NCBI GenBank assembly: GCA_964569815.1
Contig: CAZMUN010000001.1
Coordinates: 1 to 64,000, forward strand
Source of the DNA: CAZMUN01 sp964569815
Lineage (GTDB): Archaea > Iainarchaeota > Iainarchaeia > Iainarchaeales > GCA-2688035
Reading direction: 5' to 3'
Length of the DNA: 64,000 nt
The notes beneath the pieces are model-generated. The model was not told the origin of the DNA and did not search any database. It worked only from the letters and a program-made list of their open reading frames with translations. Position 1 is the stretch's first letter. Each line of letters starts with the position of its first letter. Below are positions 16,820 to 25,010 of the stretch, piece after piece. Position numbers and translations under genes: made by a program.

Positions 16820-17242
16820 TCACCTCTTGCTTTTCTGCTTTTTTTTCCTGGCTTTTGTTCCAAGCGGCTTTTTGCTTTCAACACGCCTTACATCGTCTAC
16901 AAGCAAAAGCCTGTCGTAGTCAAGCAAAGCCTGTTTTATCTTCTCGTTTTTGCTGTACAAAACCAAGCTTTTTGCAATTGCGCCCCTTGCGGCTGCGGCC
17001 TGGCTCATAAAGCCGCCTCCTTTAACGTTTATGTCAATGTCAACGGTTTTTGAGATTTCCTGCAAAAGCTGTAAGGGTTCTTCAACAAACTGCCTTAGGT
17101 ACGCGGGTTCAAAAAGAGCTAGGTCGCGCTTGTTTACACTTATCTTTCCAGACCCTTTTTTTACAACCGCTCTTGCAACAGCCTGCTTCTTTTTTGCCTT
17201 GCTGTTAAGGCCTGTTTTCCTCTTTTTCTTCTTTGTCGCCAT
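16820..17242 (-). CDS. rps9: Ribosomal protein uS9
   Basis: 140 residues from the ATG at 17242, chosen because uL13 ends at 17245 and homologues do not have the ten extra residues of the longer frame. The conserved VKGGGFMSQAAAARGAIAKSL and the C-terminal RRVESKKPLGTKARKKKQKSKR, whose last Lys/Arg contact the P-site tRNA, are present. The N-terminus has a Lys-rich start (ATKKKKRKTG). Confidence 0.96.
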   Translation of the reverse strand: MATKKKKRKTGLNSKAKKKQAVARAVVKKGSGKISVNKRDLALFEPAYLRQFVEEPLQLLQEISKTVDIDINVKGGGFMSQAAAARGAIAKSLVLYSKNEKIKQALLDYDRLLLVDDVRRVESKKPLGTKARKKKQKSKR

Positions 17243-17244
17243 TT

Positions 17245-17667
17245 TCACCACTTTGCTCCAAGAAGCTTGCAAACCACGCCAAGCTGCGCGGTTTTTTCAA
17301 AACGCTTTACTTCCGCTTTTTTTAATTCTGCAAATTCCTTGCCTGAAAACTCTTCTGGAACGCCAATGTAAACATGAACCCTGTGGAAGGCTTCTTTGCC
17401 GCGGGCGCTTTTCCCTGGAAGCATGCCTTTTACAGCTTCCCTTAAAATCCTGTCAGGCATCCTGCTAAATTTTGGGCCCCTCTCTGGGTTTCCCTTTCCC
17501 CTGAGCTCAAGGCGCCTTTTCAAGCTTTTCATTGCACTTTCCTTTGAACCCGAAATATAGGCCTTCTCTGCGTTGACTATCGTAACCTGTTCTCCTTCTA
17601 GGGCTTTTTTTGCAGCAAAGGTCGCCATTCTCCCTAAAATCTTTTTTTCCGCATCAATCAAAACCAT
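17245..17667 (-). CDS. rpl13: Ribosomal protein uL13
   Basis: 140 residues, normal length. Conserved parts are IDAEKKILGRMATFAAKKAL, ERGPKFSRMPDRILREAVKGMLP and HRVHVYIGVPEEFSG. It stands between eL18 and uS9 in the archaeal eL18-uL13-uS9-rpo10 order. Confidence 0.97.
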   Translation of the reverse strand: MVLIDAEKKILGRMATFAAKKALEGEQVTIVNAEKAYISGSKESAMKSLKRRLELRGKGNPERGPKFSRMPDRILREAVKGMLPGKSARGKEAFHRVHVYIGVPEEFSGKEFAELKKAEVKRFEKTAQLGVVCKLLGAKW

Positions 17668-17678
17668 TTTTTTTCCAC

Positions 17679-18047
17679 CTATTTGACAAGCACAAGGTCG
17701 TTTGCTTTTGCTCCCTTTTCAGCAACATCTTCCAAAGAAAGGGTTTTTCCGCCAGCTTTTTTTATTTTTTCTTGGGCCTCTTGGCTGAACTCCAGGGCTG
17801 CAACAGAAGCCTTTGAAGAAATCTGGCCATAGCCCAAAACCTTTCCTGGAACAACGAAGGTCTTTCCTGAAAAAACGCCTGAAAGCTTTTCAATCTTCCA
17901 AACGTTTACGCTTGGCCTGTTTCTCCTTGGCTTTGCTATCCTTTGAGCCAAATCAATCCATATAGCTGACTTGCTTTTTCTGGCCTGCTTTTCAAGCAAA
18001 GCAAGCAGCTTTTTTGTCCTTTCTTTTGTTGGTCCTTTTCTATTCAT
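17679..18047 (-). CDS. rpl18e: Ribosomal protein eL18
   Basis: 122 residues. Family segments are NRKGPTKERTKKLL, WIDLAQRIAKPRRNRPSVNV and VVPGKVLGYGQI. A GGAG element lies 10 bases before its ATG. Upstream is tRNA-Leu, so this part of the operon follows directly after a tRNA gene. Confidence 0.96.
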   Translation of the reverse strand: MNRKGPTKERTKKLLALLEKQARKSKSAIWIDLAQRIAKPRRNRPSVNVWKIEKLSGVFSGKTFVVPGKVLGYGQISSKASVAALEFSQEAQEKIKKAGGKTLSLEDVAEKGAKANDLVLVK

Positions 18048-18105
18048 GTTCTACAACTCCAAAGGCATGTCCTGCCCCCCTTTTTTCCTTCTGCAAGAAG
18101 GTTTT

Positions 18106-18221
18106 TGCAGGGGGGAGGATTCGAACCCCCGAAGGCACTAAGCCACGGGATTTCTCATGCAAACTAACTTAAAATAAATGCAACTTAAGTCCCGCCCCTT
18201 TGACCGCTCGGGAACCCCTGC
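18106..18221 (-). tRNA. tRNA-Leu(UAA) with a 32-nt intron
   Basis: The acceptor arms GCAGGGG (from 18221) and CCCCTGC (to 18107) pair, and base 18106 gives an A discriminator; CCA is not encoded. The T arm reads GGGGGTTCGAATCCTCCCC, and the long variable arm fits a Leu type II tRNA of 84 nt after splicing. The anticodon stem CGGGA/TCCCG encloses loop CTTAAGA, so the anticodon is UAA. The intron sits between positions 37 and 38. The gene lies inside the ribosomal block between rpo3 and eL18. Confidence 0.96.
18152..18183 (-). other. tRNA-Leu intron with bulge-helix-bulge motif
   Basis: The 32-nt intron starts TTGCAT and ends GAGAA. A canonical bulge-helix-bulge can be drawn: 4-bp helix CTTA/TGAG, 5' bulge AG^T, 3' bulge AA^A, and an intron stem TGCA/TGCA. 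This is the substrate shape of the archaeal tRNA splicing endonuclease; the exons would be joined by RtcB, encoded at 38937-40370. Confidence 0.9.
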
Positions 18222-18242
18222 TTGTTTTTTTCAATCACTCCT

Positions 18243-19001
18243 TCACTTCGCTTTTTTGATTTCTTTTCCAAACTTGCTTATTTTGTCAGATAACTCTTTT
18301 ACCGCGTTTTCTACAACCTGGCTTGGCGTCATTCCTGAAATCGGTTCCACCATAAAAATAAACCCTTGGTCGCTGAAGTCGAGCTGAAGCGCATTTTTTT
18401 TGCAGGCTTCAACACAGGACTCGCACAAAATGCATTCTTCTGGCCTTGCCATGGTAACCTTTTTTCCCTTGACCTCTATTATTCCTTTTGGGCATGCCTT
18501 TACGCATTCTTCGCAGGCGTTGCAGTCCTTGCTTGTCAAGAGGGCTGGAATTTCCTTGTATGCTACGATTGCAGGCTGCCATTTTGCATGCCGCTGGCCT
18601 GACTCCATCAGGGCCTCCATTTCGACTTTTATCCTTTGGCCTTTTTCAAGCTTTGTAATTGGAACGTTTTTGTCAACCGGCTCTATTTTTGGGTCAGTGC
18701 TTTTTATGTCTTTGCTGTAAACAGTGCATGGCCCCTCTTTTTCAAGCACTAGTTTTACCTTGTCGCCCTTTTTATAGCTCTTAGAATCACACTTCAATGG
18801 AAGCATTCCCAGCCTGTGTGCGAGAAACTCGTCAAACAAGACTGAATCATTTTCATATATGGCCAAATCTTCTACTGCAAGGTTGTTGGTGTAGCTCATC
18901 ATGGCCCTGCGTACGCTGTTCAAAAAGGCAGGGCTTACCCCTTTTACAATATACCTGCTGACATTATTTTTTTCATCCAGTTTTTTTATGCTGACTGCCA
19001 T
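18243..19001 (-). CDS. rpo3: RNA polymerase subunit Rpo3 (D) with two ferredoxin clusters
   Basis: 252 residues. The alpha-like assembly domain (VSPAFLNSVRRAMMSY) is interrupted by a ferredoxin-like domain at about residues 155-200 with two full C-x2-C-x2-C-x3-C sets: CNACEECVKACP and CILCESCVEACK. Both [4Fe-4S] sites therefore look functional, whereas many archaea keep one or none. It dimerises with Rpo11, not encoded here, at the start of polymerase assembly. An AGGAG site precedes the ATG. Confidence 0.97.
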   Translation of the reverse strand: MAVSIKKLDEKNNVSRYIVKGVSPAFLNSVRRAMMSYTNNLAVEDLAIYENDSVLFDEFLAHRLGMLPLKCDSKSYKKGDKVKLVLEKEGPCTVYSKDIKSTDPKIEPVDKNVPITKLEKGQRIKVEMEALMESGQRHAKWQPAIVAYKEIPALLTSKDCNACEECVKACPKGIIEVKGKKVTMARPEECILCESCVEACKKNALQLDFSDQGFIFMVEPISGMTPSQVVENAVKELSDKISKFGKEIKKAK

Positions 19002-19044
19002 AAACTAATTCATCTCCTGTTTCCTATTTTAAGTTCTTCCCTTT

Positions 19045-19428
19045 TTAGCGCTTCTTTCCCCTATACTTCTTTTTCTTCCTGCACCCGTCGTGCGGTACAG
19101 GCGTCACGTTTTCAATTGTCAAAATTCTGAGGCCGGCTCTTGTCAATGATTTTATTGCCGCTTCACTTCCAGGGCCTGGCGAGTTGGACTTGTTGCCGCC
19201 TATTCCGCGGACCTTTACAATTACCTCTGTTATGTTTCTTTCTCTTGCCCTGTCTGCAATGTTTTCAGCAACCTTCATGGCCGCGTAAGGGCTTCCTTCC
19301 TTGTGCTGCGCCTTTATGACTTCTCCGCCACTGCTTTTTGTAATGGTTTCTGCTCCAGTGCTGTCAGTAAGCAAAATCTTTGTGTTGTTATGTGAAGCGT
19401 AAACATGGATAATTCCCCTTTTTCCCAT
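19045..19428 (-). CDS. rps11: Ribosomal protein uS11
   Basis: 127 residues, normal length. Conserved segments: GIIHVYASHNNTKILLTDSTG, YAAMKVAENIADRARERNI, VRGIGGNKSNSPGPGSEAA and the C-terminal TPVPHDGCRKKKKYRGKKR. It lies 1 base from the uS4 stop, in the uS13-uS4-uS11-rpo3 order. Confidence 0.97.
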   Translation of the reverse strand: MGKRGIIHVYASHNNTKILLTDSTGAETITKSSGGEVIKAQHKEGSPYAAMKVAENIADRARERNITEVIVKVRGIGGNKSNSPGPGSEAAIKSLTRAGLRILTIENVTPVPHDGCRKKKKYRGKKR

Positions 19429-20238
19429 CTACTTTGCCTCCTTCTTTTTTTCTTGCTCTCCTTTTTCAACAGCCTTTTCCAGCCCTTTCTTGCCAGCGCC
19501 TGGTTTTTCTTCGGCTTTTGGCTCTTCTTTTGCTTCCTTTTTCTCTTCCTCTTTTTCTTCAGCTTGTGTTGCTTTTTTCCCTTCAGCTGAAGCTTTGCCC
19601 TCTTTTCCCTTGGATTGCCTCACAAGCTTCATTACTTCCTCAGGGCTCATGTTTGCTGAAGGCCCTGCAGGCTTGGCTTCTTCAAATTCTTCCTTTAGGC
19701 CTTTCTCTTTTTCAGCTGGCTTTGCTTCTTTTTTTTCCTTTTCAGCTGGCTTCAGAGTCATCTTTTTGCCGCCGTAGTAGCCTATGCTTTTTTCCTGTTC
19801 GGCTGTTACAAGAAGGCTTGGAGCAGTTGCCCTTACTTCTCCCACTGCAATGTGGCCGTGTACAATGAATTGCCTTGCCTGGTTTGCGGTGTTTGCAAGG
19901 CCTTTTCTCCAAACAAGGGTCTGCAACCGCCTTTCCAAAAAGCTTTCAATGCTCAAAGTCAAGACATCGTCCAAAGTTGCCTTTTCGTCAAGGATTCCCA
20001 GCCTTAAAAGGCTGTCCATAAGGTTTTTTTCCCGCCTAACGCGCTCTTCAAGTTCCAACGCAAGAAGGCTTCTTGCAGTCTTCCTTTTCTTTCTGAGAAT
20101 TGTTTCCGCTTTCCATATTTCGCGCTTGTTTCTCAGGCCATATGACTGCATAAGTGTTTTTTCGTTGGCAATGCTTTCCTTGTCCCATATTTTTAGCGGT
20201 CTTTTGAATTGCTTCCTTGTTTTTTTTGGGTCGCCCAT
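19429..20238 (-). CDS. rps4: Ribosomal protein uS4 with a long acidic/basic tail
   Basis: 269 residues, about 90 more than usual. The uS4 core (MGDPKKTRKQFKRP ... SFLERRLQTLVWRKGLANTANQARQFIVHGHIAVG) ends near residue 175. The remainder is rich in Lys, Glu and Ala with a short hydrophobic interlude (MSPEEVMKLVRQS), similar in make-up to the tails on uS3 and eS24. Confidence 0.96.
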   Translation of the reverse strand: MGDPKKTRKQFKRPLKIWDKESIANEKTLMQSYGLRNKREIWKAETILRKKRKTARSLLALELEERVRREKNLMDSLLRLGILDEKATLDDVLTLSIESFLERRLQTLVWRKGLANTANQARQFIVHGHIAVGEVRATAPSLLVTAEQEKSIGYYGGKKMTLKPAEKEKKEAKPAEKEKGLKEEFEEAKPAGPSANMSPEEVMKLVRQSKGKEGKASAEGKKATQAEEKEEEKKEAKEEPKAEEKPGAGKKGLEKAVEKGEQEKKKEAK

Positions 20239-20253
20239 GTTTTCACCTTTTCA

Positions 20254-20766
20254 CTACCTTTTTTCAGCCTCTTTTTTTGTGGGGGCGGCTGCAGCCTTTA
20301 TGTCTTTCTTGGTTACGCCGATTGCAGCGCCTTTTCCCCTGTGCGTTGACTTGGTTCTCTGGCCTCTTACAGTAAGGCCCCAGCTCAAACGAAGGCCGCG
20401 ATAAGATTTTATCTGGTTAAGGCGCTGCAACTCGTTTCTAAGCTGCAGGTCAAGGTCTGCCATAACCAAGTGCTTGTCCTGGCCTGAGTCATATTCCTTC
20501 CTTCTGTTCAGATTGTAAGAAGGAATGCCGTGCTTTCCTGGCTCCAAAACAACCTGCTCAAGCTTTTTGTCCTGTTCCTCTGAAAGCTCGCCAAGCCTGG
20601 TTTTGTAGCCTATGCCTGTTTCCGTTTCAAAAGCAATGGCTATGGTTTTTGCCATCCTTATTCCAATGCCCCTTATCTTGGTAAGGGCCCGATAAATAGG
20701 CAGATTTCCGTTCAAATCCTTTGAGGCAATTCTCACAATGTGCCTAAAATCCTGCTTTTTTTCCAT
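20254..20766 (-). CDS. rps13: Ribosomal protein uS13
   Basis: 170 residues. Conserved parts: RHIVRIASKDLNGNLPIYRALTKIRGIG, QLRNELQRLNQIKSYRGLRLSWGLTVRGQRTK. The C-terminal 20 residues are Lys/Ala-rich. It follows eL14; a truB/cbf5 gene often found between them in archaea is absent. Confidence 0.96.
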   Translation of the reverse strand: MEKKQDFRHIVRIASKDLNGNLPIYRALTKIRGIGIRMAKTIAIAFETETGIGYKTRLGELSEEQDKKLEQVVLEPGKHGIPSYNLNRRKEYDSGQDKHLVMADLDLQLRNELQRLNQIKSYRGLRLSWGLTVRGQRTKSTHRGKGAAIGVTKKDIKAAAAPTKKEAEKR

Positions 20767-20776
20767 CCAAGTTCAC

Positions 20777-20995
20777 CTACTTAAGCATTTCTCCAATTTC
20801 TTTTTGGGTTGTGGTCTTTTTTACAGGAACCGTTTTTCCCAACGGCATCAAATGCTTGAAATTGCAGTGCCTCTTTTTCACAAAAGGCCCTAAAACAACG
20901 GCAAAGCCTGTCTTTTTGTCAAAGTCAAGCACGACAACCTTCTTTCCAGCTTCTTTGCCACGAGTTTTTACACAAACCATTCCTGTTTCAAGCAT
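20777..20995 (-). CDS. rpl14e: Ribosomal protein eL14
   Basis: 72 residues, at the short end for archaeal L14e. The KOW-like start reads ETGMVCVKTRGKEAGKKVVVLDF, followed by KRHCNFKHLMPLGKTVPV. It begins right at the end of eL34; a cytidylate kinase gene that often separates them is not present. Confidence 0.92.
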   Translation of the reverse strand: MLETGMVCVKTRGKEAGKKVVVLDFDKKTGFAVVLGPFVKKRHCNFKHLMPLGKTVPVKKTTTQKEIGEMLK

Positions 20996-21328
20996 TCAAT
21001 TCACCTTAACTTTTTCAACATACCTCTGCAAAACCAATTCCACTTCATCGCTTTTCTTGAAGCCTGCTTCAACTTTTGCAGCCTCTTCCACAACCTTTGA
21101 ACGGCACTTGCTGCACAAAATGCCGGCAAAGACAGCGGTAGGCCTTCTCTTGGTTTTGGAAAGCTTTCTTACTTCGGCAGGGCCTTTGCCGTGGGGAACG
21201 CCGTGCAAAACGCTTCCGCAGACCGCACACAAATGCTTTCCTCTTTTGCCTCTGGCAAAAACGGTCTTTGAACCCTTTGCAGTCCTCCTGAACTTTTTCT
21301 TCTTGCTTCTGTCGCTCTTTGTTGGCAT
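20996..21328 (-). CDS. rpl34e: Ribosomal protein eL34
   Basis: 110 residues. The zinc ribbon LCAVCGSVLHG...LCSKCRSK and the RPTAVFAGILC segment are characteristic. The N-terminal 25 residues are strongly basic. It lies 4 bases after the YidC-like gene. Confidence 0.95.
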   Translation of the reverse strand: MPTKSDRSKKKKFRRTAKGSKTVFARGKRGKHLCAVCGSVLHGVPHGKGPAEVRKLSKTKRRPTAVFAGILCSKCRSKVVEEAAKVEAGFKKSDEVELVLQRYVEKVKVN

Positions 21329-21332
21329 AAAA

Positions 21333-21839
21333 TCACTCTTTTTTCACAAGCTTTTCCCTAACCTTCATTGCAATTCCCAAAATTATTGACGTAACCAGAT
21401 AAGTCAAAAAATACCATCTAAGCCACCCTGTTTCAAAACCCCATCCGACAGGAATCCAGCCCATTGGGTTAAATATATGGAAATTTTTAAACAACGGAAC
21501 CAAAAAAGGCGTTGCATAGGTTTGCCCGCCATAAAACTGGCCCAAGACAAAAAACGCGCCAAAGAAAACAGGCAGGCTGAACATCATGTAGCGCAAACTG
21601 CCCTGCATGGTTTCATTCATTTCCTCGAACATTTCCTTTTGAAGGCGATCCATCTCCTGCTTGCTTTTTTCATCCGAGTTTTTCATAAGCTCCTTGATTT
21701 TGGCCTGCTTTTCCTTCATGCTTGCCTGGGCAACCTTCTGCTTTTCCTTGTCGATAAGCTTGCTCTGCAAAAGCCTGCTGATGGCTACAACAGCTATTGT
21801 AACCAAGCTGATATCTACCAAAGGGCTGATTACTGCCAT
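21333..21839 (-). CDS. Archaeal YidC/EMC3-like membrane insertase (DUF106)
   Basis: 168 residues. Three membrane segments (about 8-25, 82-100, 138-158) with a cytoplasmic coiled coil (about 30-75) after the first match the DUF106 proteins related to YidC/Oxa1 and EMC3. These assist membrane protein insertion next to SecY, and the gene follows secY as in most archaea. A GGAGG site lies 9 bases before the ATG and a TATA-like TTTATATTTC lies further upstream, so it can be made apart from secY. Confidence 0.92.
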   Translation of the reverse strand: MAVISPLVDISLVTIAVVAISRLLQSKLIDKEKQKVAQASMKEKQAKIKELMKNSDEKSKQEMDRLQKEMFEEMNETMQGSLRYMMFSLPVFFGAFFVLGQFYGGQTYATPFLVPLFKNFHIFNPMGWIPVGWGFETGWLRWYFLTYLVTSIILGIAMKVREKLVKKE

Positions 21840-21864
21840 TTAAAACCTCCAAAAAAAATCGGGT

Positions 21865-21879
21865 TAGGGCAAAACCCTA
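21865..21879 (-). terminator. Hairpin with T-run between secY and the YidC-like gene
   Basis: TAGGG/CCCTA pair around a 5-base loop and are followed on the minus strand by AACCCGATTTTTTTT. This could end part of the secY transcripts or act as an attenuator in the leader of the next gene. Confidence 0.4.
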
Positions 21880-21898
21880 TACCAATTGGAAAGGGAAT

Positions 21899-21908
21899 GA
21901 AATATAAA
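21899..21908 (-). promoter_or_regulatory. TATA box upstream of the YidC-like gene
   Basis: CTTTATATTTC on the minus strand, in the 91-base gap after secY and about 60-70 bases before the ATG at 21839. The predicted transcript would begin near the hairpin at 21865-21879. Confidence 0.4.
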
Positions 21909-21930
21909 GCATTGTTTTTTTCCATTGTTT

Positions 21931-23295
21931 TCACCCAAAAATCTTCCCCAGCATTGGATGCATTGCCATCATCTGCTCTTTTGCAAGCTGTTCATAAATT
22001 CGGTACACGATTCCCACTGTCAAAAGAATTCCTGTTCCTGAGGAAAGGCCACCCAAAGCCATGTTTCCCAAGCCAGCCAAAAGCCCAACAAAAAGGCTTC
22101 CAAGAATCGTTATTGTCGGAATGTATCGCTTCAAAATTCCTTCAATTACCCTTTTGTCCCTCCTAAAGCCAGGGATGTACATTCCTGATTTTTGCAACTG
22201 GTCTGCCACTGCTTCCGGGCTTTGGTTTCCCATCTGCACCCAGAATATGCCGAAAACAACACAGGCTGCAAGAAGCAAAACCATATAGATTGCTGCCTGC
22301 AAAAGCTGTGGAGCCATAAAGCTCAGAGCAGAAACCAAGCCTTCACTGCTTGCCCTTACAATCAGGTCATAGAAAAGGTTAAACGGGCTGTTTGTAGCCC
22401 AAGCAAGCCCTCCAAGAACCTGCCCCAAAACCGGAACTCCTGCACTAATAGTTGAAAAAAGCTGAATGTTTGCAAACAAAGCTATTGCCAGAATGACTGG
22501 CAGGTTTGAAACATACAAAAGCTTTACAGGGAAACGCCCTCCCATGCCGCGTGTGCCCATCGTAATCGGAATGTTTACATGCATTCCCTCTGCAAACACG
22601 ACTATGAGAAAAATGGCTATTGCAACAACTATTGGCAGAAAAAGCAAAAAGTTTGCCCCGACACTCAAAGATGCAATGAACTGCATTATGAGGCCTCCTG
22701 TCGGCTCTGCTGGAGTTGGCGGCCTGAAAATCTGCCAAAAGAAAGAGCCGCTTACCCCTCCTGCAATGAAAAGGCCAATGCCTGAACCAATTCCATACTT
22801 TGAAACCAGTTCATCCATGTAAAGCAAAATAATTGACCCCATTGCAACCTGCAATACAACCAATGCCATAAAGCCCGATTTTGCAAGCAAAGGGGTTCCT
22901 GTTACAGTGTAAGCTACTGCCTCAAAAAAGCACAAGATGATTGCAAAAAACTTTTGCAGTGACTGGAACTTTGCACGGTCCTGCGGGTTGCTTAGGTCAA
23001 CGTTCAAAAACTTTGCCCCCACCAAAAGCTGCAGGACAATGGAGCTCATCACAATCGGGCCTATTCCAACGCTTATAAGGCTGCCCATATTGCTTGCAAG
23101 AATTGTTTGCAAGCCAGCCAGGTAATCTGCCCTTGCACTATCCAACCCAAAAAGGGTGATGTTTCCCATTACAAAAAACAGTGCCAGTGCTGCAGCTGAC
23201 CACATTATCTTGTTTTTAAGCGGCACTTCGCCTTCAGGAGGCTTTACCTCTGGCATCATCCTGAAAACAGGCTGCAGTGTATCAAGAATTCCCAT
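21931..23295 (-). CDS. secY: Protein translocase subunit SecY
   Basis: 454 residues with ten membrane helices. Archaeal features: ITLFGLDSARADYLAGLQTILASNMGSLISVGIGPIVMSSIVLQLLVGAKFL (plug and second helix) and KSGMYIPGFRRDKRVIEGILKRYIP in the C5 region. It forms the protein-conducting channel with SecE and Sec61beta. It follows uL15; an adenylate kinase gene, frequent after secY in archaea, is not here. Confidence 0.97.
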   Translation of the reverse strand: MGILDTLQPVFRMMPEVKPPEGEVPLKNKIMWSAAALALFFVMGNITLFGLDSARADYLAGLQTILASNMGSLISVGIGPIVMSSIVLQLLVGAKFLNVDLSNPQDRAKFQSLQKFFAIILCFFEAVAYTVTGTPLLAKSGFMALVVLQVAMGSIILLYMDELVSKYGIGSGIGLFIAGGVSGSFFWQIFRPPTPAEPTGGLIMQFIASLSVGANFLLFLPIVVAIAIFLIVVFAEGMHVNIPITMGTRGMGGRFPVKLLYVSNLPVILAIALFANIQLFSTISAGVPVLGQVLGGLAWATNSPFNLFYDLIVRASSEGLVSALSFMAPQLLQAAIYMVLLLAACVVFGIFWVQMGNQSPEAVADQLQKSGMYIPGFRRDKRVIEGILKRYIPTITILGSLFVGLLAGLGNMALGGLSSGTGILLTVGIVYRIYEQLAKEQMMAMHPMLGKIFG

Positions 23296-23304
23296 AAAAA
23301 ACCA

Positions 23305-23832
23305 CTACTCTTTTTTCTCCTTCTTTTCCTGAGGTTTTTCCTTCTTTTCCCCTGTCTTCTTGGCTTCTTCCTTAACTTCTTCTGTTTTCCCTGCCTCTAA
23401 TTCCTCTTCTTCGGCCTCGGCAATCTTTCCGCCTGCCTTCTTTACCTTTTCAGCCGCTTTCTTGCTCACAGCAAGGTTTTTCAAGGAAAGCTTTTCGTTC
23501 AAATTCCCTTTTCCCAAAAGCTTGTCAAAACCAATTTTTTGCCCGTCCACAACCGTGAAAGAGCCCGACTTTTCGGCCTTTTTTTCAGCCAAAAGCCTTG
23601 GCATTGCCTGAACAAGCTGTTCAATATTCAATGCTTTTACCTCTTTTGTTGGCTTCACCTTTTTGTATTCTTTTCCAAACTTGCCGTAATACTTGCTGAA
23701 CTTGTGCTTATGGCTGCCTGCAAGGCCGCGACCGCCTCTGGAGCCTGCCCCGCGCCTGTTTTTTGTGTCGCCATTGCCCCTGGTTCTGCTTCCCAACAGC
23801 TTGGCTCTCCTGCCTCTTTTCCTTACAACCAT
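23305..23832 (-). CDS. rpl15: Ribosomal protein uL15
   Basis: 175 residues. Core features: basic GSRTRGNGDTKNRRGAGSRGGRG start, HKFSKYYGKFGKEY, and LLGKGNLNEKLSLKNLAVSKKAAEKVKKAGG. The final 35 residues form a Lys/Glu-rich tail. Confidence 0.96.
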   Translation of the reverse strand: MVVRKRGRRAKLLGSRTRGNGDTKNRRGAGSRGGRGLAGSHKHKFSKYYGKFGKEYKKVKPTKEVKALNIEQLVQAMPRLLAEKKAEKSGSFTVVDGQKIGFDKLLGKGNLNEKLSLKNLAVSKKAAEKVKKAGGKIAEAEEEELEAGKTEEVKEEAKKTGEKKEKPQEKKEKKE

Positions 23833-23833
23833 T

Positions 23834-24286
23834 TCAAACCATCCTCTTGATTAAAGCGTTTATGTCAGAAGCCCGATAACCCAATGCACCGCCTGAAACA
23901 AAGCTTCTTTTAATGCCCTTTCTTTCATACCCCTTCTTCGGCGGCCCCAGCCTGAAAACAGGCTTTATGCCTAGTTCTCTTAATGAAACTTTTTCTTCCA
24001 GAATCTGTTTGGCGAGGTCATCAAAGCCTTTCAGCTTTTTCTCTTTCAAGAACTCTTTGCTAATTTTTTTGCCTGAAACGCGGCCTCTTTTTTCCAAAAC
24101 CGCTGAAAGGGCCTTTTCGTCAATTTCGCCAAAGGTTATATAGGCGCGGGCCTTTTCAAGCATCTTTCTCTGTTTCTCCGAAACCAAAACCATGTGGTTC
24201 ACACGGTCAAGCATAAGCAGTTCAAGGGTTTTTGTGGTATCAGGCAAAACCTTTGCGCTTCCTCTTACCCTTACAGCAGCCAACAT
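23834..24286 (-). CDS. rpl30: Ribosomal protein uL30
   Basis: 150 residues, the archaeal length. Segments: AAVRVRGSAKVLPDTTKTLELLMLDRVNHMVLV, YITFGEIDEKAL and PVFRLGPPKKGYERKGIKRSFVSGGALGYRASDINALIKRM. Its first base pair overlaps the uS5 stop. Confidence 0.96.
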   Translation of the reverse strand: MLAAVRVRGSAKVLPDTTKTLELLMLDRVNHMVLVSEKQRKMLEKARAYITFGEIDEKALSAVLEKRGRVSGKKISKEFLKEKKLKGFDDLAKQILEEKVSLRELGIKPVFRLGPPKKGYERKGIKRSFVSGGALGYRASDINALIKRMV

Positions 24287-24999
24287 TATGCATTGCCCCC
24301 TTTTCCAGCCTTTCTTTCAATGACATCAGATGCCTTCATTTTCGTGGTTTTTTCCAAAGCGTCTATTGCCGCCCTTACAAAGTTAAGCCTTGTATCTGTT
24401 GCGCCTTTTACGTTTGTCCACACGTCTTTTACGCCTGCAAACTCCAAGACGTCTTTTATTGCATCTCCTGCAACCAGGCCTGTTCCTTTTGGTGCCGGGG
24501 AAAACGTTACTCTTACGCTGGCATTCTTGCCGGTAACCTTAAAGGGAACGCTATGGCCTGTGCCGCAAGGGCATTCCCAGCTTCCACAGCCTCTTCTCAC
24601 TCTGACAAGGTTAAGCTTTGCCTTCCTTGTAGCCTTTTCAACAGCCGGCCACTTTTCCGTGTCTTTTGCCGTTCCCACTCCAACCAAGCCATTCTTGTCT
24701 CCAACAAGAACAGCTATCCTAAAGCTAAATTTTCTTCCAGCTCTTACAACACGCGTGGTTTTCTTAAATTCAATCATTTTTTCTTCCAGTTCTGTCAAGT
24801 AATCAACTATCTCTGGTTCAAGAATCGGCTGGTTGGCTTCCAAAACCTGCTCAAGGCTAGTTATTTCGCCGGCAAGAACCTTCTTCCCAAGCTCTGTTTT
24901 TGGAACCCAGTTTGCAATCTGCTCTTCTTTTTTGTCAACAGGCCCCGAGGCTTTTTTTCCCCTTCTTTTTCCTTTCATTTTTTCATCTTCTTTTGCCAT
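24286..24999 (-). CDS. rps5: Ribosomal protein uS5
   Basis: 237 residues from the ATG at 24999, preceded by a GGTGG site; a GTG five codons upstream is also open. The S5 motifs FRIAVLVGDKNGLVGVGTAKD and RVRRGCGSWECPCGTGHSVPFKVTGKN are complete. Archaeal S5 has this Cys-containing insertion. The N-terminal 20 residues are Lys/Arg-rich. Confidence 0.96.
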   Translation of the reverse strand: MAKEDEKMKGKRRGKKASGPVDKKEEQIANWVPKTELGKKVLAGEITSLEQVLEANQPILEPEIVDYLTELEEKMIEFKKTTRVVRAGRKFSFRIAVLVGDKNGLVGVGTAKDTEKWPAVEKATRKAKLNLVRVRRGCGSWECPCGTGHSVPFKVTGKNASVRVTFSPAPKGTGLVAGDAIKDVLEFAGVKDVWTNVKGATDTRLNFVRAAIDALEKTTKMKASDVIERKAGKGGNA

Positions 25000-25010
25000 A
25001 AAACCACCGC

